Positions 1 through 9,807 are shown, counted from the first letter of the stretch. The stretch: 64,000 nucleotides of DNA from Butyricimonas faecihominis (GCF_033096445.1 NZ_AP028155.1:3043880-3107879), one strand, 5' to 3'. Made by a program: numbers and translations. Notes: generated by a model from the letters alone, not told the origin.

Positions 1-1401
1 TGTTGATGCCACTTGTAAGGAGTAGGAAGTAAAATCGGGCAAAGCATCATACGGGGATGCCGGATTCACCAACGGCTGGGCTACCGGATACCAAAGACAT
101 TCCGGGGTAAGCACCGTGAAATCATCCCCGACAAAAGCAAACCGCTTTCCCGCGGTAGAACTATGCCCGGGAATGGGTTGCAATTGAAATAATTTATCAA
201 AATCCACGTCCAAATAACACACCCGCTCATCAATCCCGCCACGATACTCCACGGTTAATTCCACCTCCTCACCGGGTAACAATTTCCGAGCAACCCGAAT
301 CACTTGATTCTCCCGTTCAAACGACACGTCAGTCTCACCTTCTTGTATCGCGGACACGACCAAGGCCGGGTTCAGGTAAAGAATAATTTCCGATAATTCC
401 TGATCCCCCTGATTTTTGACAAGAAGGGTACTCTTCCCAGACAGCACATTTCCCTTTTGCTCCACCTCCAAGGTATTCGAAACCACGTTTCCTTTCGGGA
501 ATTTTTGATATTTATTATAAGTTTCGGCATAAAGTTCCCGAACACTCTCCACGTTCTCCCGTGCCATATAGACAACTCCCCCGAATAGACCTCCCAGCAC
601 CAAACAACCGATCGCCACGATCATCACCCGCTTTCGGTTCACCGGACGATTCGGCAAGCGTTGAAACATCAACACGGCCAATCCAGCAAACCCCATCCCC
701 ACGAATAACCAGCAAACCCGCTGCATAAGATAAAGGGCCATTCCCGGATGTCCCGTCACTTCAGAAAAAGCATTCGGTAAAGACAACCCGAAGGGATCAA
801 AAAGCCCTTCCCGCACCTTACCCAACTGAAACAGAAACACCCCAAATACCACCAAAAGAATCAATATACCAAGTCCCCGGTGACGAACCCATGTATGAAT
901 GAAGAAAGAGAAACCCAAGGCAAATACCAAAGCCGGAAAAATTATCGTGAGCCAGTAAAAAGGATAAAGCCAGAAATTAAAAGGAGACTCACTCGCAAAA
1001 ATATGCAGCAACATCCCGATAACAAGAGAAATCCCCGCCATCGTCATAAAAGTCTTCGTGAATCCCAACATCATCCCCACCACGTAGTCCGCATTACTCT
1101 CCGGCCGATAGTAAACCGTATCCATCGAATCCATTTTCCTCTCTTTCCCAAGAAAAGACCCTGCCAAAAAGATCAAGGGCACAATTTGTAAGATCGTGAA
1201 CAGATAAGCATTTTCATGAGGAAGATAAGATGACAACGTCACCAATCCACTATTTACCCCATAAAAAATATTGGTCTGCGCCAAGACCTGATAAAGTATA
1301 ACAATCAGAAAAAGTAATAACAAAAACAGCCGGAACATCCAACTTCTCAACAACAATCTCGAATTATAACAAGCAACGGTTTTTAAGTTATGAATGTCCA
1401 T
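1..1401 (-). CDS. ABC-2 type permease fused to M1 peptidase-like domain (partial, C-terminus off window)
   Basis: The reading frame is open from an ATG at 1401 to the left edge, giving 467 codons with no stop, so this is the N-terminal part only. Residues 1-45 hold a membrane anchor (MFRLFLLLLFLIVILYQVLA), and about six further hydrophobic segments follow up to residue ~285, the layout of an ABC-2 permease. From about residue 305 the chain becomes soluble and beta-rich, with 'NTLEVEQKGN' and later 'LTPECLWYPVAQP', which resembles the N-terminal sandwich of M1 (gluzincin) aminopeptidases found in the fused 'ABC permease/M1 aminopeptidase' proteins of Bacteroidota. The HExxH zinc site would lie outside the window and cannot be confirmed. 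It follows operon D but is separated from it by a terminator (1529..1554) and has its own candidate promoter. Export or peptide-processing roles are inference. Confidence 0.72.
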   Translation of the reverse strand, partial: MDIHNLKTVACYNSRLLLRSWMFRLFLLLLFLIVILYQVLAQTNIFYGVNSGLVTLSSYLPHENAYLFTILQIVPLIFLAGSFLGKERKMDSMDTVYYRPESNADYVVGMMLGFTKTFMTMAGISLVIGMLLHIFASESPFNFWLYPFYWLTIIFPALVFALGFSFFIHTWVRHRGLGILILLVVFGVFLFQLGKVREGLFDPFGLSLPNAFSEVTGHPGMALYLMQRVCWLFVGMGFAGLAVLMFQRLPNRPVNRKRVMIVAIGCLVLGGLFGGVVYMARENVESVRELYAETYNKYQKFPKGNVVSNTLEVEQKGNVLSGKSTLLVKNQGDQELSEIILYLNPALVVSAIQEGETDVSFERENQVIRVARKLLPGEEVELTVEYRGGIDERVCYLDVDFDKLFQLQPIPGHSSTAGKRFAFVGDDFTVLTPECLWYPVAQPLVNPASPYDALPDFTSYSLQVAST

Positions 1402-1453
1402 GATATTGGAATATTAAAAAATTTACATACTATTCGCCCCACATATTATTATG

Positions 1454-1485
1454 CAATAGTACTAATAATAAGAGATAATCGCAAA
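1454..1485 (-). promoter_or_regulatory. Candidate Bacteroidota-type promoter for the ABC/M1 gene
   Basis: On the minus strand the sequence reads TTTG, 20 bases, then TACTATTG. This is one mismatch from the TTTG...TAnnTTTG pattern of the primary sigma factor in Bacteroidota. It lies about 53 bases upstream of the ATG at 1401 and just downstream of the terminator of the preceding operon, which is where an independent promoter is needed. Confidence 0.4.
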
Positions 1486-1528
1486 ATTCATTCAAATATG
1501 TTTTCAAATAAAAAAACATATAACTCAA

Positions 1529-1554
1529 GAGAGCCGTCCAACTGGACGACTCTC
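1529..1554 (-). terminator. Rho-independent terminator of the SusCD operon D
   Basis: An 11-base stem (GAGAGCCGTCC pairing with GGACGACTCTC, one G-T type mismatch) has a 4-base loop. On the minus strand it is followed by a T-rich stretch. It lies about 35 bases beyond the stop codon of the thioredoxin lipoprotein gene. Confidence 0.7.
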
Positions 1555-1589
1555 CCTTGTATCTCCTCGAAAACAACACGAAAGATAAT

Positions 1590-2759
1590 CTATTGAAAAA
1601 GTTCTTCTAACTTTTTTTGCAAAGTTTCACCTCTCAACTTAATCGACAAAACTTTTCCATTTGCATCTAACAAAAAGATTGCGGGAATCGTTTTCACTCC
1701 ATAAGCATCAGAAATACCTGAATCATCCAAGAAATTCGGCCACGGGAGTTGCTCTTCGGATAACGCTTTTTCCCACGCTTTTTGATCCTTATCTATAGAT
1801 ATACTAATTATCCCCAATCCCTTAGCAGCAAACCGGTCATATAGCGCCTTCAAATTAGGAATTTCCTTCCGACAAGGTGCACACCATGATGCCCAAAAAT
1901 CGACAAGTATGTATTTCTTATTTTTTTGTAGCTCTTGTAACGTAACCTTTTTCCCTCCAGAATCAGTTACTGTGAAACTCGGAGCATTCTTACCTTCAAG
2001 AGTTTCCGGGAACAATTCTTTATAAACGATTTGCCCGTAATAACTTTTTTGCACTTCTGGGGAAAAAGCCTCAAACCACTCTTTTTGATCTTCCTCAAAC
2101 CAATTCATTAAATTCAACATCAAAAATGGTCCCCACCACGAATCCTTATTATCCAAAACGGCTTTTGTTATTTCCGCCTCAGCCTTTTCAAAAAAAGCAG
2201 CTTCATCTTTTTCCATCTGAGCATAAGCCTCTGTACGAGAAAGTGAATCTAAAAGAACTTGCTCCTTATTTCCTCGCGCTTCCCCTATTTTACGATTAAT
2301 ATCCGCATGTTTTTTCTCCTTATCTTCGTACAATTGATCCAATTTTGTTCTAAAATCTATTTTCTGAAGGAATTCGTCATGCACCGGTGAACCAGTAACC
2401 TTTATATCTGAAAATTCTACAAACATTTGACCATTATAATCCCGCTTTTCAGCTTTTCCATGTATGCAAACCTGTAATCCATTCTCTACAACTACAGGAA
2501 TTACACCATTCATACCTTGAACCATAACATAATACAAACGAGGGGTTTCCACATTCCCCGTGAAAGAAAAACCTCCCTTTGTCATGATTGCTTCAGCCAC
2601 AGGCTTTTCTTGTTTATGAGTTGCCCCTGGAACCAACTCCATAATGGTCCCGTCCGACAAGCCGGTAATTTTTCCTTGAATAGTAAACGAATCTTTAGGA
2701 GTACAAGCACCCACAATTAATATCATTCCAACCAACAAAACTAAAAAAGACTTTCTCAT
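1590..2759 (-). CDS. TlpA-like thioredoxin-family lipoprotein with DUF4369-type N-terminal domain
   Basis: This 389-residue protein starts with a lipoprotein signal ('GMILIVGACTPKD', lipidated Cys about residue 19). Residues ~25-130 resemble DUF4369, a beta-rich domain that often precedes TlpA/AhpC-TSA domains in Bacteroidales. A charged helical linker covers ~135-235. The C-terminal ~130 residues are a thioredoxin fold with the redox motif in 'DFWASWCAPCRKEIP' and the cis-proline region 'VKTIPAIFLLD'. It would act as a membrane-anchored periplasmic thiol-disulfide reductase. It is the last gene of the sigma/FecR/SusC/SusD operon, 31 bases after susD, which suggests that the imported substrate or the outer-membrane partners carry cysteines. 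That role is inference; the fold assignment is secure. Confidence 0.88.
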   Translation of the reverse strand: MRKSFLVLLVGMILIVGACTPKDSFTIQGKITGLSDGTIMELVPGATHKQEKPVAEAIMTKGGFSFTGNVETPRLYYVMVQGMNGVIPVVVENGLQVCIHGKAEKRDYNGQMFVEFSDIKVTGSPVHDEFLQKIDFRTKLDQLYEDKEKKHADINRKIGEARGNKEQVLLDSLSRTEAYAQMEKDEAAFFEKAEAEITKAVLDNKDSWWGPFLMLNLMNWFEEDQKEWFEAFSPEVQKSYYGQIVYKELFPETLEGKNAPSFTVTDSGGKKVTLQELQKNKKYILVDFWASWCAPCRKEIPNLKALYDRFAAKGLGIISISIDKDQKAWEKALSEEQLPWPNFLDDSGISDAYGVKTIPAIFLLDANGKVLSIKLRGETLQKKLEELFQ

Positions 2760-2790
2760 TTCAATTACTTTTATAAAATCAACAATTTAA

Positions 2791-4224
2791 TTATCGTTTC
2801 ACATTCTGTTGCAAAGTTCCATTACCGGGATTACTCGTTGCTCCCTGCGGGAATGGCATTGTCCACAAGTGTGATGTTGGAGAAAGCGAGAGCATTTTCC
2901 CGTTAAACTCCTTTGTTAACGTCCGGGCATATTTACTGTCTTGGTTCAAACGCCGGGCATCCCAGAAAGGAATTCCAGTCTGCACGTATTCATTAGCCTT
3001 CTCTTGAATAATGTATTTCACGGCCTCCTCAACAGAAGTAGCAGAAAGCGGGGTATAATAATCTTTAAAAATACGAGTCTCCCGTACCGCATTTAACGTC
3101 TCCATGGCATCGTCTAGGTTATCTTGACCACCCTTACGAGCTAAACATTCTGCCTTGATATAATACATCTCAGGCGTGGACAAACCACCCCCATTGAACT
3201 TATCATTACGAATGCCATAAAAAATATCGTCCGGAGCTTCATACTTCGCTTTCCATTTAGATGCGAAACGAGCATCCCCGGCCTCAAACAAAGCAGCCCG
3301 AGCAGTTGTCAATGCACCGGTCAACGCCGACTGTCCTCCATTCTTCTGTGAATTAGTCCCATAACGGAAAATATAGTTTTCAGGATTCGTCAGGGAAATC
3401 GCAGGGTAGCTATTAGACCAATCATCCGGTTTCTCAATCTGATCTTTATTTTCCTTATAATAATCTCTCCAATCAAAAAGTTTGTCATTACACTTCAACG
3501 CCTCTTCCGCATTCACTAAAGCCTCGTCATAATTCTCCATTGTAAGATACACCCGTGCCAACATCGCATACCCACATCCTTTATTCGGATGCAGGATCGT
3601 TTTTCCTTCCTTGGGAAGGGCCGGTAAGGCATCCGTTAAATCTTTCAATATAAACTCATACATTTTTTCAATCGTAACTTGAATGGAAGAAGCTCCCATA
3701 TCGGCAGATTCTATCAAAGGCACAGATAATTTTGAAGAGGCCGAAGAAGCATTATAAGCATCAGCATAATAATTCGTCAGGTAAAAATAATTCATTGCCC
3801 GCAATACTTTCGCCTGCGCAATTAACTCCTGTTTCTCTGTCTTGGTACATTCAGTAGCATCAGGAACACTATTAATAATCAAATTCCAATTCGAGATGGC
3901 GGTATACGCATAATAATATGCCCCTTCATCCGAATTATTTTGCGCAATACGATCCTCATCCTCCATCCAATTATAATTAATAGACTCCAGAGACACGAAC
4001 CCCAATGCACTAGGCTTTACATAGGAATCATTTAAAAGATTAATTGCTTGTGTTATATCATTCAAATGATTCGACTCGTTACGAATAAACGCATCAAAAT
4101 CGGTTAACGTTGTCGGGATCTTTTCTCCTTTCGGCAGAATATTCAAAAAATCATCACAAGAAGAAAAAAACATTCCGATCGCAAGAATTATAATTCCCGC
4201 TATATATTGTATTTGCTTTTTCAT
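2791..4224 (-). CDS. SusD/RagB-family surface lipoprotein
   Basis: This is a 477-residue lipoprotein with leader 'LAIGMFFSSCDDFLN'; the Cys is followed by acidic residues typical of surface-exposed SusD homologues. It has the SusD-like layout of TPR-type helices ('AQAKVLRAMNYFYLTNYYAD' around residue 140) and a C-terminal region ending in 'PFPQGATSNPG...LQQN', the usual family ending. It forms the substrate-binding lid of the SusC channel encoded 19 bases upstream. The substrate cannot be deduced: no glycan-degrading enzyme is nearby, and the next gene is a thioredoxin lipoprotein, which makes a peptide or other non-glycan ligand possible (inference). Confidence 0.93.
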   Translation of the reverse strand: MKKQIQYIAGIIILAIGMFFSSCDDFLNILPKGEKIPTTLTDFDAFIRNESNHLNDITQAINLLNDSYVKPSALGFVSLESINYNWMEDEDRIAQNNSDEGAYYYAYTAISNWNLIINSVPDATECTKTEKQELIAQAKVLRAMNYFYLTNYYADAYNASSASSKLSVPLIESADMGASSIQVTIEKMYEFILKDLTDALPALPKEGKTILHPNKGCGYAMLARVYLTMENYDEALVNAEEALKCNDKLFDWRDYYKENKDQIEKPDDWSNSYPAISLTNPENYIFRYGTNSQKNGGQSALTGALTTARAALFEAGDARFASKWKAKYEAPDDIFYGIRNDKFNGGGLSTPEMYYIKAECLARKGGQDNLDDAMETLNAVRETRIFKDYYTPLSATSVEEAVKYIIQEKANEYVQTGIPFWDARRLNQDSKYARTLTKEFNGKMLSLSPTSHLWTMPFPQGATSNPGNGTLQQNVKR

Positions 4225-4243
4225 CGTATTTCCATTTTTAAGA

Positions 4244-7200
4244 TTAAAAATTCAAATAAAGCCCGCAGACGTAATTCGGTTTATCCTTACTCCCTAATAA
4301 ATAACCCGCTTTACGATCAAATGCTATTGTTGCCAAATTCTCAATATTAAACTGTACCCTCGCCCCGCCAAAACCTATTTTCTTCACCCATTCATTGGGA
4401 ATCTTATAAGTAAGAGAAATATTACTAATCTTAATATGCGATGCATCCCACACGTGAATATCTGCCCCCTTATAAATGGACTCTCTATCGTAATTAAAAT
4501 CAGGTGACGTATAGAAAAGCAAACAAGGTACATCCGTGATCTTTTCATCTCCAGCCTGTTTCCAGCGCTTACGAATATCTTTGCTGGTCATGTCAATGAT
4601 CCCGTTACTGTATGGATCTCCCATATTGATTTTAGGAATATTCGTATTCCGGATCTTATGCCCGCCAGCATAAAGCATCTGAATTGACAACTCAAAATCT
4701 TTATAATTAAACACATTCGTGAACGAACCGCTATACTCGGGAACAGTCGTTCCAACATAATGAATTGCTTCTAGATCCGTGTAATCAGTAGTAGTAATAT
4801 TACCATCTTTATCATAAATCTGTGGCTCTCCCGTCTCACTCAAACCAGCCCACTTATAAGCATAAATTCCATTATAAGAGTTTCCTTCCACAGGATATGC
4901 CTCCGGATAATCCAGCTGCAGAAAATACACGGGAGCCTCCACGTTGATTTTCGTAACCTTATTCTTATTATAGCCTAAAAGGAATCCCATGTTCCATTTA
5001 AACGCAGATTCTCTAAACAGATCCCCCTGAAGAGTTAGCTCAAATCCCCGGTTACGCATCGCCCCATTATTAAATGTAAGCGTTGAATAACCAAATCCTT
5101 CCGTGGGTACTCCCATTTGATTTGCCAGCAAATCCACACTCTTTTTGTTATACACTTCGAACGACCCGACCAAACGATTCGTGAACATGGAAAAATCCAC
5201 ACCAACATTCACGGTTGTCGTCTTTTCCCACCGAAGATTCGGATTAGGTGGAGAAGAAATATTCCCGTACAAACCGCCCACGAGAGCACTTGTATAATAA
5301 TTTGCAGTTAAATAAGGAGCTGCATTTTTAGCGATATTTCCCCCGATTCCATAAGAAGCTCGCAATTTCAACATATCTACCCAAGAGCAATTAAAAAAAT
5401 CTTCCCGGTTAATATTCCAGTTAACCCCGACCGACCAAAGCGGTTTATTCTGATACTTCGAATTCGTTCCCCACAAGTTGGAACGATCCCATCGGATACT
5501 TCCTGAAAGCGTGTAACGATTATCGTAAGAATAAGCTCCATTCGAATAAAAAGACACGAACCGATTCACCATCTCCCTCTGGGCACTAGGAGCCGATAAC
5601 GACGCCCAAGTATTCATCAGCCCGGAAAAACCTTGAGTTAATAAAGGTTCATCAATATATTGAGCCATCAAAAGGTCATTGTCATACCCGTAACGGGTTA
5701 GATTACTATATTCCAATTTTGTATTACGTATTTCTTGACCAAGAATCCAAGTAATACCATGTACACCATTAACCACTTTATCAACATTTAACTGTTGACG
5801 GAAATTATAAGCATTGGAAAAATGATTCTGGGTATAAAATATATCCCCAGCCGGAAGATTATAAACCACATTCCCATCCGTGTAAGTAGCAAACTTATTA
5901 ATCATTACACGCGTCGCATAGGAATCCATTTCTTCCAAACGTTTTACTCGATTCACCCCATATTCATATTGGAACATCGTGTTATAAGTTAACCATGGCA
6001 AAATCTTCACTTCTAACTTTGCAAACAGCCTGCTCATAAACTCTTTCGTCTTTGTCAATCGCTTATCTAACTCTGCCAATGGAGTTATATCCACGTCATA
6101 CAGCCCGTAATTTTCAATATTATCCCGTACCGTTTTTTTATACTGGGAAGGCATCGTGATCCAGTTCCCATCATCATCCTTCAAACGATCGTAAGGACTC
6201 GCAGTAAAACCGGCCCCGTAAGAATTCAATAAATCATACGTCTGCGTCGTGGCATTTTTAAAATTAACATAAACTCCTACATCAGCCTTCAACCATGAAA
6301 CAACCTGCATTGAATTTTGAATATTTAAACCGATCTGATCACTCTTTGCATATTTATCTTCCTCTTTATTATTGCGATAACTGGCCGAGAGCATAAAATT
6401 ATTACGATCGGTTGCTTTACCCACACTTAAGTTATATTGTTGATAAAATGGATTACGTTTAGCATACTTTTCTACATCCTTGTAATAGCTGTAACCTCTT
6501 GACGCTAATTCAGACAGTTTAGCATCCGCTTCGGATTGAGTAATTTTATTCGTATAGAGATCAAGCAATATATTAATTCCCGCACTGGGAGATGCATAAT
6601 TATTACGACGATTCATCGCCTCTGCTAGCGCTCGATCAATCCCATTATTTAATTCCGGATTTTCGGCAGCCCACTGTTTTTCTAATTCAATAATATCTGC
6701 TGAATTCGTCAAATTTCCCGTGTAATAAGAATAAGGACGCACTGTCAAAACTCCAGACAATTGAATTTGTGTTTTCCCCTGTTTGGCCTTTTTCGTGGTA
6801 ATAACAATTACTCCGTTTGCCGCACGAGCTCCATAAATAGAAGCAGCCGAAGCATCCTTCAATACAGTTATACTCTCAATATCTTCCATATTTAACACTG
6901 GAGCATTTTCTGTCACACTTCCACTAGCATCAATAGAAGTATTTTCCACGGGGAAACCATCAATCACATAAAGCGGAGTTTTTTGAGCATTCATGGTCGA
7001 TACACCTCGAATAATACCATCTGAATATCCAGCAATCTGACCTTCCAGCACTGACGAAAGATTATCCATTCGTCGCATTTCCAACACCTGTGAAGACACT
7101 TTTGCAAAAGCCCCAGTAGACCGTTCTTTAGAAATCGTTTGATAGCCCGTCACCACCACTTCCTCAATTGTTTCGTCATCCGGAACAAGCTTAAAATTAA

Positions 7201-7798
7201 TCACGTCCTGATCCCCTATCACCTTCTCCACCGATTTATACCCAACAAAAGAAACAACAATTACATTATATTTTTCATCAAAAGTCAACGAATAATTCCC
7301 ATTCACATCAGAAGGAACTCCTGTCGTCGTCCCCTTGAGCCAAATATTGGCTCCCGGAATGGGTTGACCATTTTCGTCAAGCACCTGACCTTTGATCGAA
7401 CGTTTCTTTTTCTCTTCTTGAACCACTTTTTTCTGTGTAGCAGGTTTCACCACCACAATGTCACCTTGAATCTCAAACGTGTAAGGTTGATCTTTAAAAA
7501 TTCTTTCCAAAGCTGTTTTTAACGGTAAATTCTCGAACTTGAGCGTCACGTTAGAAGCTTTCTGAATCTCGATCTCGCTGTAAATAAAATTTGCCCCAGT
7601 TTGTGTCTTGACTAATTTAAAAACTTCACGCAAAGGCATATCCTTCACGTCCAATGTTACGCTTTTGGTCTGGGCCGAGGCAAAATTCCACAAACCAAAC
7701 AGCATAAACACCCCCAACAGCAACACGTTCTTGTTAATTCCATGTCGCAAAACTGCTATTTTCAAGAAATGCAGTTTTTTTAATCGATTTTTTTTCAT
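4244..7798 (-). CDS. SusC/RagA-family TonB-linked outer-membrane transporter with STN domain
   Basis: The 1184-residue protein begins with a long basic pre-signal and a signal segment ending 'LWNFASAQ'. Residues ~45-125 form a secretin/TonB N-terminal (STN) domain ('VTLDVKDMPLREVFKLVKTQ'), the part that contacts FecR. A carboxypeptidase-regulatory-like beta sandwich follows (~133-215, 'IKGQVLDENGQPIPGAN'), then the plug with 'VLKDASAASIYGARAANG' and a 22-strand-type barrel ending in Phe ('GLYLNF'). It imports a substrate too large for porins using TonB energy. The STN domain and the adjoining FecR and ECF sigma genes indicate surface signalling that induces the operon when ligand is bound. 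Confidence 0.95.
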   Translation of the reverse strand: MKKNRLKKLHFLKIAVLRHGINKNVLLLGVFMLFGLWNFASAQTKSVTLDVKDMPLREVFKLVKTQTGANFIYSEIEIQKASNVTLKFENLPLKTALERIFKDQPYTFEIQGDIVVVKPATQKKVVQEEKKKRSIKGQVLDENGQPIPGANIWLKGTTTGVPSDVNGNYSLTFDEKYNVIVVSFVGYKSVEKVIGDQDVINFKLVPDDETIEEVVVTGYQTISKERSTGAFAKVSSQVLEMRRMDNLSSVLEGQIAGYSDGIIRGVSTMNAQKTPLYVIDGFPVENTSIDASGSVTENAPVLNMEDIESITVLKDASAASIYGARAANGVIVITTKKAKQGKTQIQLSGVLTVRPYSYYTGNLTNSADIIELEKQWAAENPELNNGIDRALAEAMNRRNNYASPSAGINILLDLYTNKITQSEADAKLSELASRGYSYYKDVEKYAKRNPFYQQYNLSVGKATDRNNFMLSASYRNNKEEDKYAKSDQIGLNIQNSMQVVSWLKADVGVYVNFKNATTQTYDLLNSYGAGFTASPYDRLKDDDGNWITMPSQYKKTVRDNIENYGLYDVDITPLAELDKRLTKTKEFMSRLFAKLEVKILPWLTYNTMFQYEYGVNRVKRLEEMDSYATRVMINKFATYTDGNVVYNLPAGDIFYTQNHFSNAYNFRQQLNVDKVVNGVHGITWILGQEIRNTKLEYSNLTRYGYDNDLLMAQYIDEPLLTQGFSGLMNTWASLSAPSAQREMVNRFVSFYSNGAYSYDNRYTLSGSIRWDRSNLWGTNSKYQNKPLWSVGVNWNINREDFFNCSWVDMLKLRASYGIGGNIAKNAAPYLTANYYTSALVGGLYGNISSPPNPNLRWEKTTTVNVGVDFSMFTNRLVGSFEVYNKKSVDLLANQMGVPTEGFGYSTLTFNNGAMRNRGFELTLQGDLFRESAFKWNMGFLLGYNKNKVTKINVEAPVYFLQLDYPEAYPVEGNSYNGIYAYKWAGLSETGEPQIYDKDGNITTTDYTDLEAIHYVGTTVPEYSGSFTNVFNYKDFELSIQMLYAGGHKIRNTNIPKINMGDPYSNGIIDMTSKDIRKRWKQAGDEKITDVPCLLFYTSPDFNYDRESIYKGADIHVWDASHIKISNISLTYKIPNEWVKKIGFGGARVQFNIENLATIAFDRKAGYLLGSKDKPNYVCGLYLNF

Positions 7799-7837
7799 AA
7801 AATTGTACTTTAATTGTTTCGCTAAAAAGCAATGAAA

Positions 7838-9037
7838 TTAATTACTTGAGCGGGAGATGTTCGCTGCATCTTCCGCTCGTTTTATAATAATTGTTCGCCC
7901 TGATATTTTAAACTTAATATTTGTCGTTTTCTCAATAATCGACAACACTTCTTCCAACGACTGATCACGTTTCACGACTCCCGTGAACGGGTGATTACTG
8001 AATTCCGTGGTCTCGTAAACAAACTGTACGTCGTACCAACGAGATAATTGCCGGGTAATATCCGACAACGGCATCCGTTCATACTCATACGTACCGGAAA
8101 CCCAAGAAGTATAAATAGACACGTCAACCTTCTGTTTCTCAAGATTATTCGTCTCCCGATCCAGCACGGACTGTTCCCCGGGTTTCAAACGAATACTTGA
8201 TTGATCATTCCAAAACTCAACACTTCCTTCGACCAATGTGGTAATCACCTCCTGTTCATCCGGATAAGCAGTCAGGTTAAATCTCGTTCCCAACACACGT
8301 ACCTCATTTTCTCCGGCATGTACCACAAATGGATGCTTTTCATCACGAGCCACCTCCAAATAGACCTCTCCTTTGACATAGATTTCTCTTTTTTTCCCGG
8401 AGAAACAATTCGGGAAACGCACCTCAGAGGCAGAATTTACCCACACCCGGGTTCCATCCGCTAACGTGAAATGATACTCTCCGCCAACAGGCACCGCAAG
8501 CGTATGATATTTCATCGGTTGATTCTCCAACTTACTCTGATCAAACCTTAATCCCTTCAAAGAATCGTTCACTAACACCAAACCATCCGACGTCACAATA
8601 TGAGAGGACGTGGAAGAAGTTAAATCTATCATCTTTCCATCCTCACTCTGTAAAATAGCCTTTACTCCTCCGGGAGTAATTCCCACCTGTGATACCAACG
8701 TCCCCGGCTGTTCCACTTGTCGGGTAAACGGAAAAACAAACATCAGCAATAACGCCACGGAAGCAGCAACCACCGAGCCCACTGTCAAGAACAGCCTCCG
8801 TCCTTTTCGAGGTAGCCCAGCCAAAGAACTGTCAAGACGTTGCCACGACTTCTGAAGGTCAATTTTTTCTTGCACCTGCACGGATTTCAACACCTTCTCC
8901 GTCTCCCGAATCTCCCGGAACAAACGCATAGCCTCCGCATCGCTCTCCAATCTCTCACGAAGTAATTCGGCATCCGCAGGAGAAATCGTCCCGGCACTAT
9001 ATTCTGCAATTAATTCAAATATCGACTTATCTTCCAT
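7838..9037 (-). CDS. FecR-family anti-sigma/transmembrane signal transducer
   Basis: A 399-residue protein. The cytoplasmic N-terminal part (~1-80) is helical and would bind the ECF sigma factor. One membrane segment is at ~81-105 ('LFLTVGSVVAASVALLLMFV'). The periplasmic FecR domain contains 'GGEYHFTLADGTRVWVNS' and 'VKGEVYLEVARDEKHPF', and the C-terminal ~70 residues are a DUF4974 (STN-interacting) domain. It lies 72 bases downstream of the sigma gene and 39 bases upstream of susC, the standard order. It passes the ligand signal from the SusC STN domain to the sigma factor. Confidence 0.93.
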   Translation of the reverse strand: MEDKSIFELIAEYSAGTISPADAELLRERLESDAEAMRLFREIRETEKVLKSVQVQEKIDLQKSWQRLDSSLAGLPRKGRRLFLTVGSVVAASVALLLMFVFPFTRQVEQPGTLVSQVGITPGGVKAILQSEDGKMIDLTSSTSSHIVTSDGLVLVNDSLKGLRFDQSKLENQPMKYHTLAVPVGGEYHFTLADGTRVWVNSASEVRFPNCFSGKKREIYVKGEVYLEVARDEKHPFVVHAGENEVRVLGTRFNLTAYPDEQEVITTLVEGSVEFWNDQSSIRLKPGEQSVLDRETNNLEKQKVDVSIYTSWVSGTYEYERMPLSDITRQLSRWYDVQFVYETTEFSNHPFTGVVKRDQSLEEVLSIIEKTTNIKFKISGRTIIIKRAEDAANISRSSN

Positions 9038-9108
9038 GTGTCATAATTTTTATACATATTCCCAAAATTTAAAAATGGGTGACACAAATCAAGAAGAAAA
9101 ATTAAAAT

Positions 9109-9693
9109 TTATTTTTCAGAAGAAAAGAACGAGAGGAAAAGAAAACAAAATGTCTTACCATCAAGAGATTTACGCAACGATTGAAGCGCCCTAGCGTAAT
9201 AGGTTTTCACCGTGTTCACCGAAATTCCCATCTCCTCGGCAACCACCTTATAAGGTGTATTATTAAAAACAATCGCGGTAAGAACCTTCTTCGGATTAGC
9301 GGGTAAATCCTCAATGGCTACATATAGATATTCTTTCATCTTCTCTAATTCCACTTCACGATCACGAGACATTTCTTCCAAAAAATCATCAATATGCAAC
9401 TCTATCTCCACGAAATACATCCTTTCCCTATCCCGCATAAACTGCAAGGAGGCCTTACTTACCGCCCCAAACAAATAAGACCTCAAAGATCCTGTAAAAA
9501 CCTGTCCCCGCTTATTATTCCACAAGGATATAAACACCGTCTGAACAATATCTTCCGCATCTTCCACCGAAATCAAATAACGCATGACATACATACACAA
9601 TGCTTGATAATAAGTATCAAACATCATCTTCATACATCTCTCATCTCCGGCCTCTAATAGACGAATTATCGTTGTTTCTTTTATATCAGGCAC
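9109..9693 (-). CDS. ECF RNA polymerase sigma factor (sigma-70 family)
   Basis: Region 2 is visible in 'VEDAEDIVQTVFISLW' and region 4 in 'PYKVVAEEMGISVNTVKTYYARAL'. The frame stays open further upstream to a TTG at 9774, but I chose the GTG at 9693 (194 residues). It has a clear ribosome-binding sequence (AAAGGAG, 7 bases before GTG), and a promoter-like sequence at 9720..9750 lies inside the longer version. It would direct transcription of operon D and perhaps its own gene, held in check by FecR. The C-terminal tail is hydrophobic ('TFCFLFLSFFSS'), which is unusual but has no assigned meaning. Confidence 0.9.
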   Translation of the reverse strand: MPDIKETTIIRLLEAGDERCMKMMFDTYYQALCMYVMRYLISVEDAEDIVQTVFISLWNNKRGQVFTGSLRSYLFGAVSKASLQFMRDRERMYFVEIELHIDDFLEEMSRDREVELEKMKEYLYVAIEDLPANPKKVLTAIVFNNTPYKVVAEEMGISVNTVKTYYARALQSLRKSLDGKTFCFLFLSFFSSEK

Positions 9694-9719
9694 GATACTA
9701 CTCCTTTTACGTGACACGG

Positions 9720-9750
9720 TAAAGTTAAAATTATTCCCGCTATTTGCAAA
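9720..9750 (-). promoter_or_regulatory. Promoter of the sigma/FecR/SusCD operon D
   Basis: On the minus strand TTTG is followed by 19 bases and TAACTTTA, one mismatch from TAnnTTTG. Transcription would begin about 20 bases upstream of the GTG start at 9693. Its position also decides the start codon of the sigma gene. Confidence 0.5.
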
Positions 9751-9807
9751 AAATAATTCAAACACATATCCCAACTTATAGTTTTTAGCTTTTAACTTTT
9801 ATCTTAT

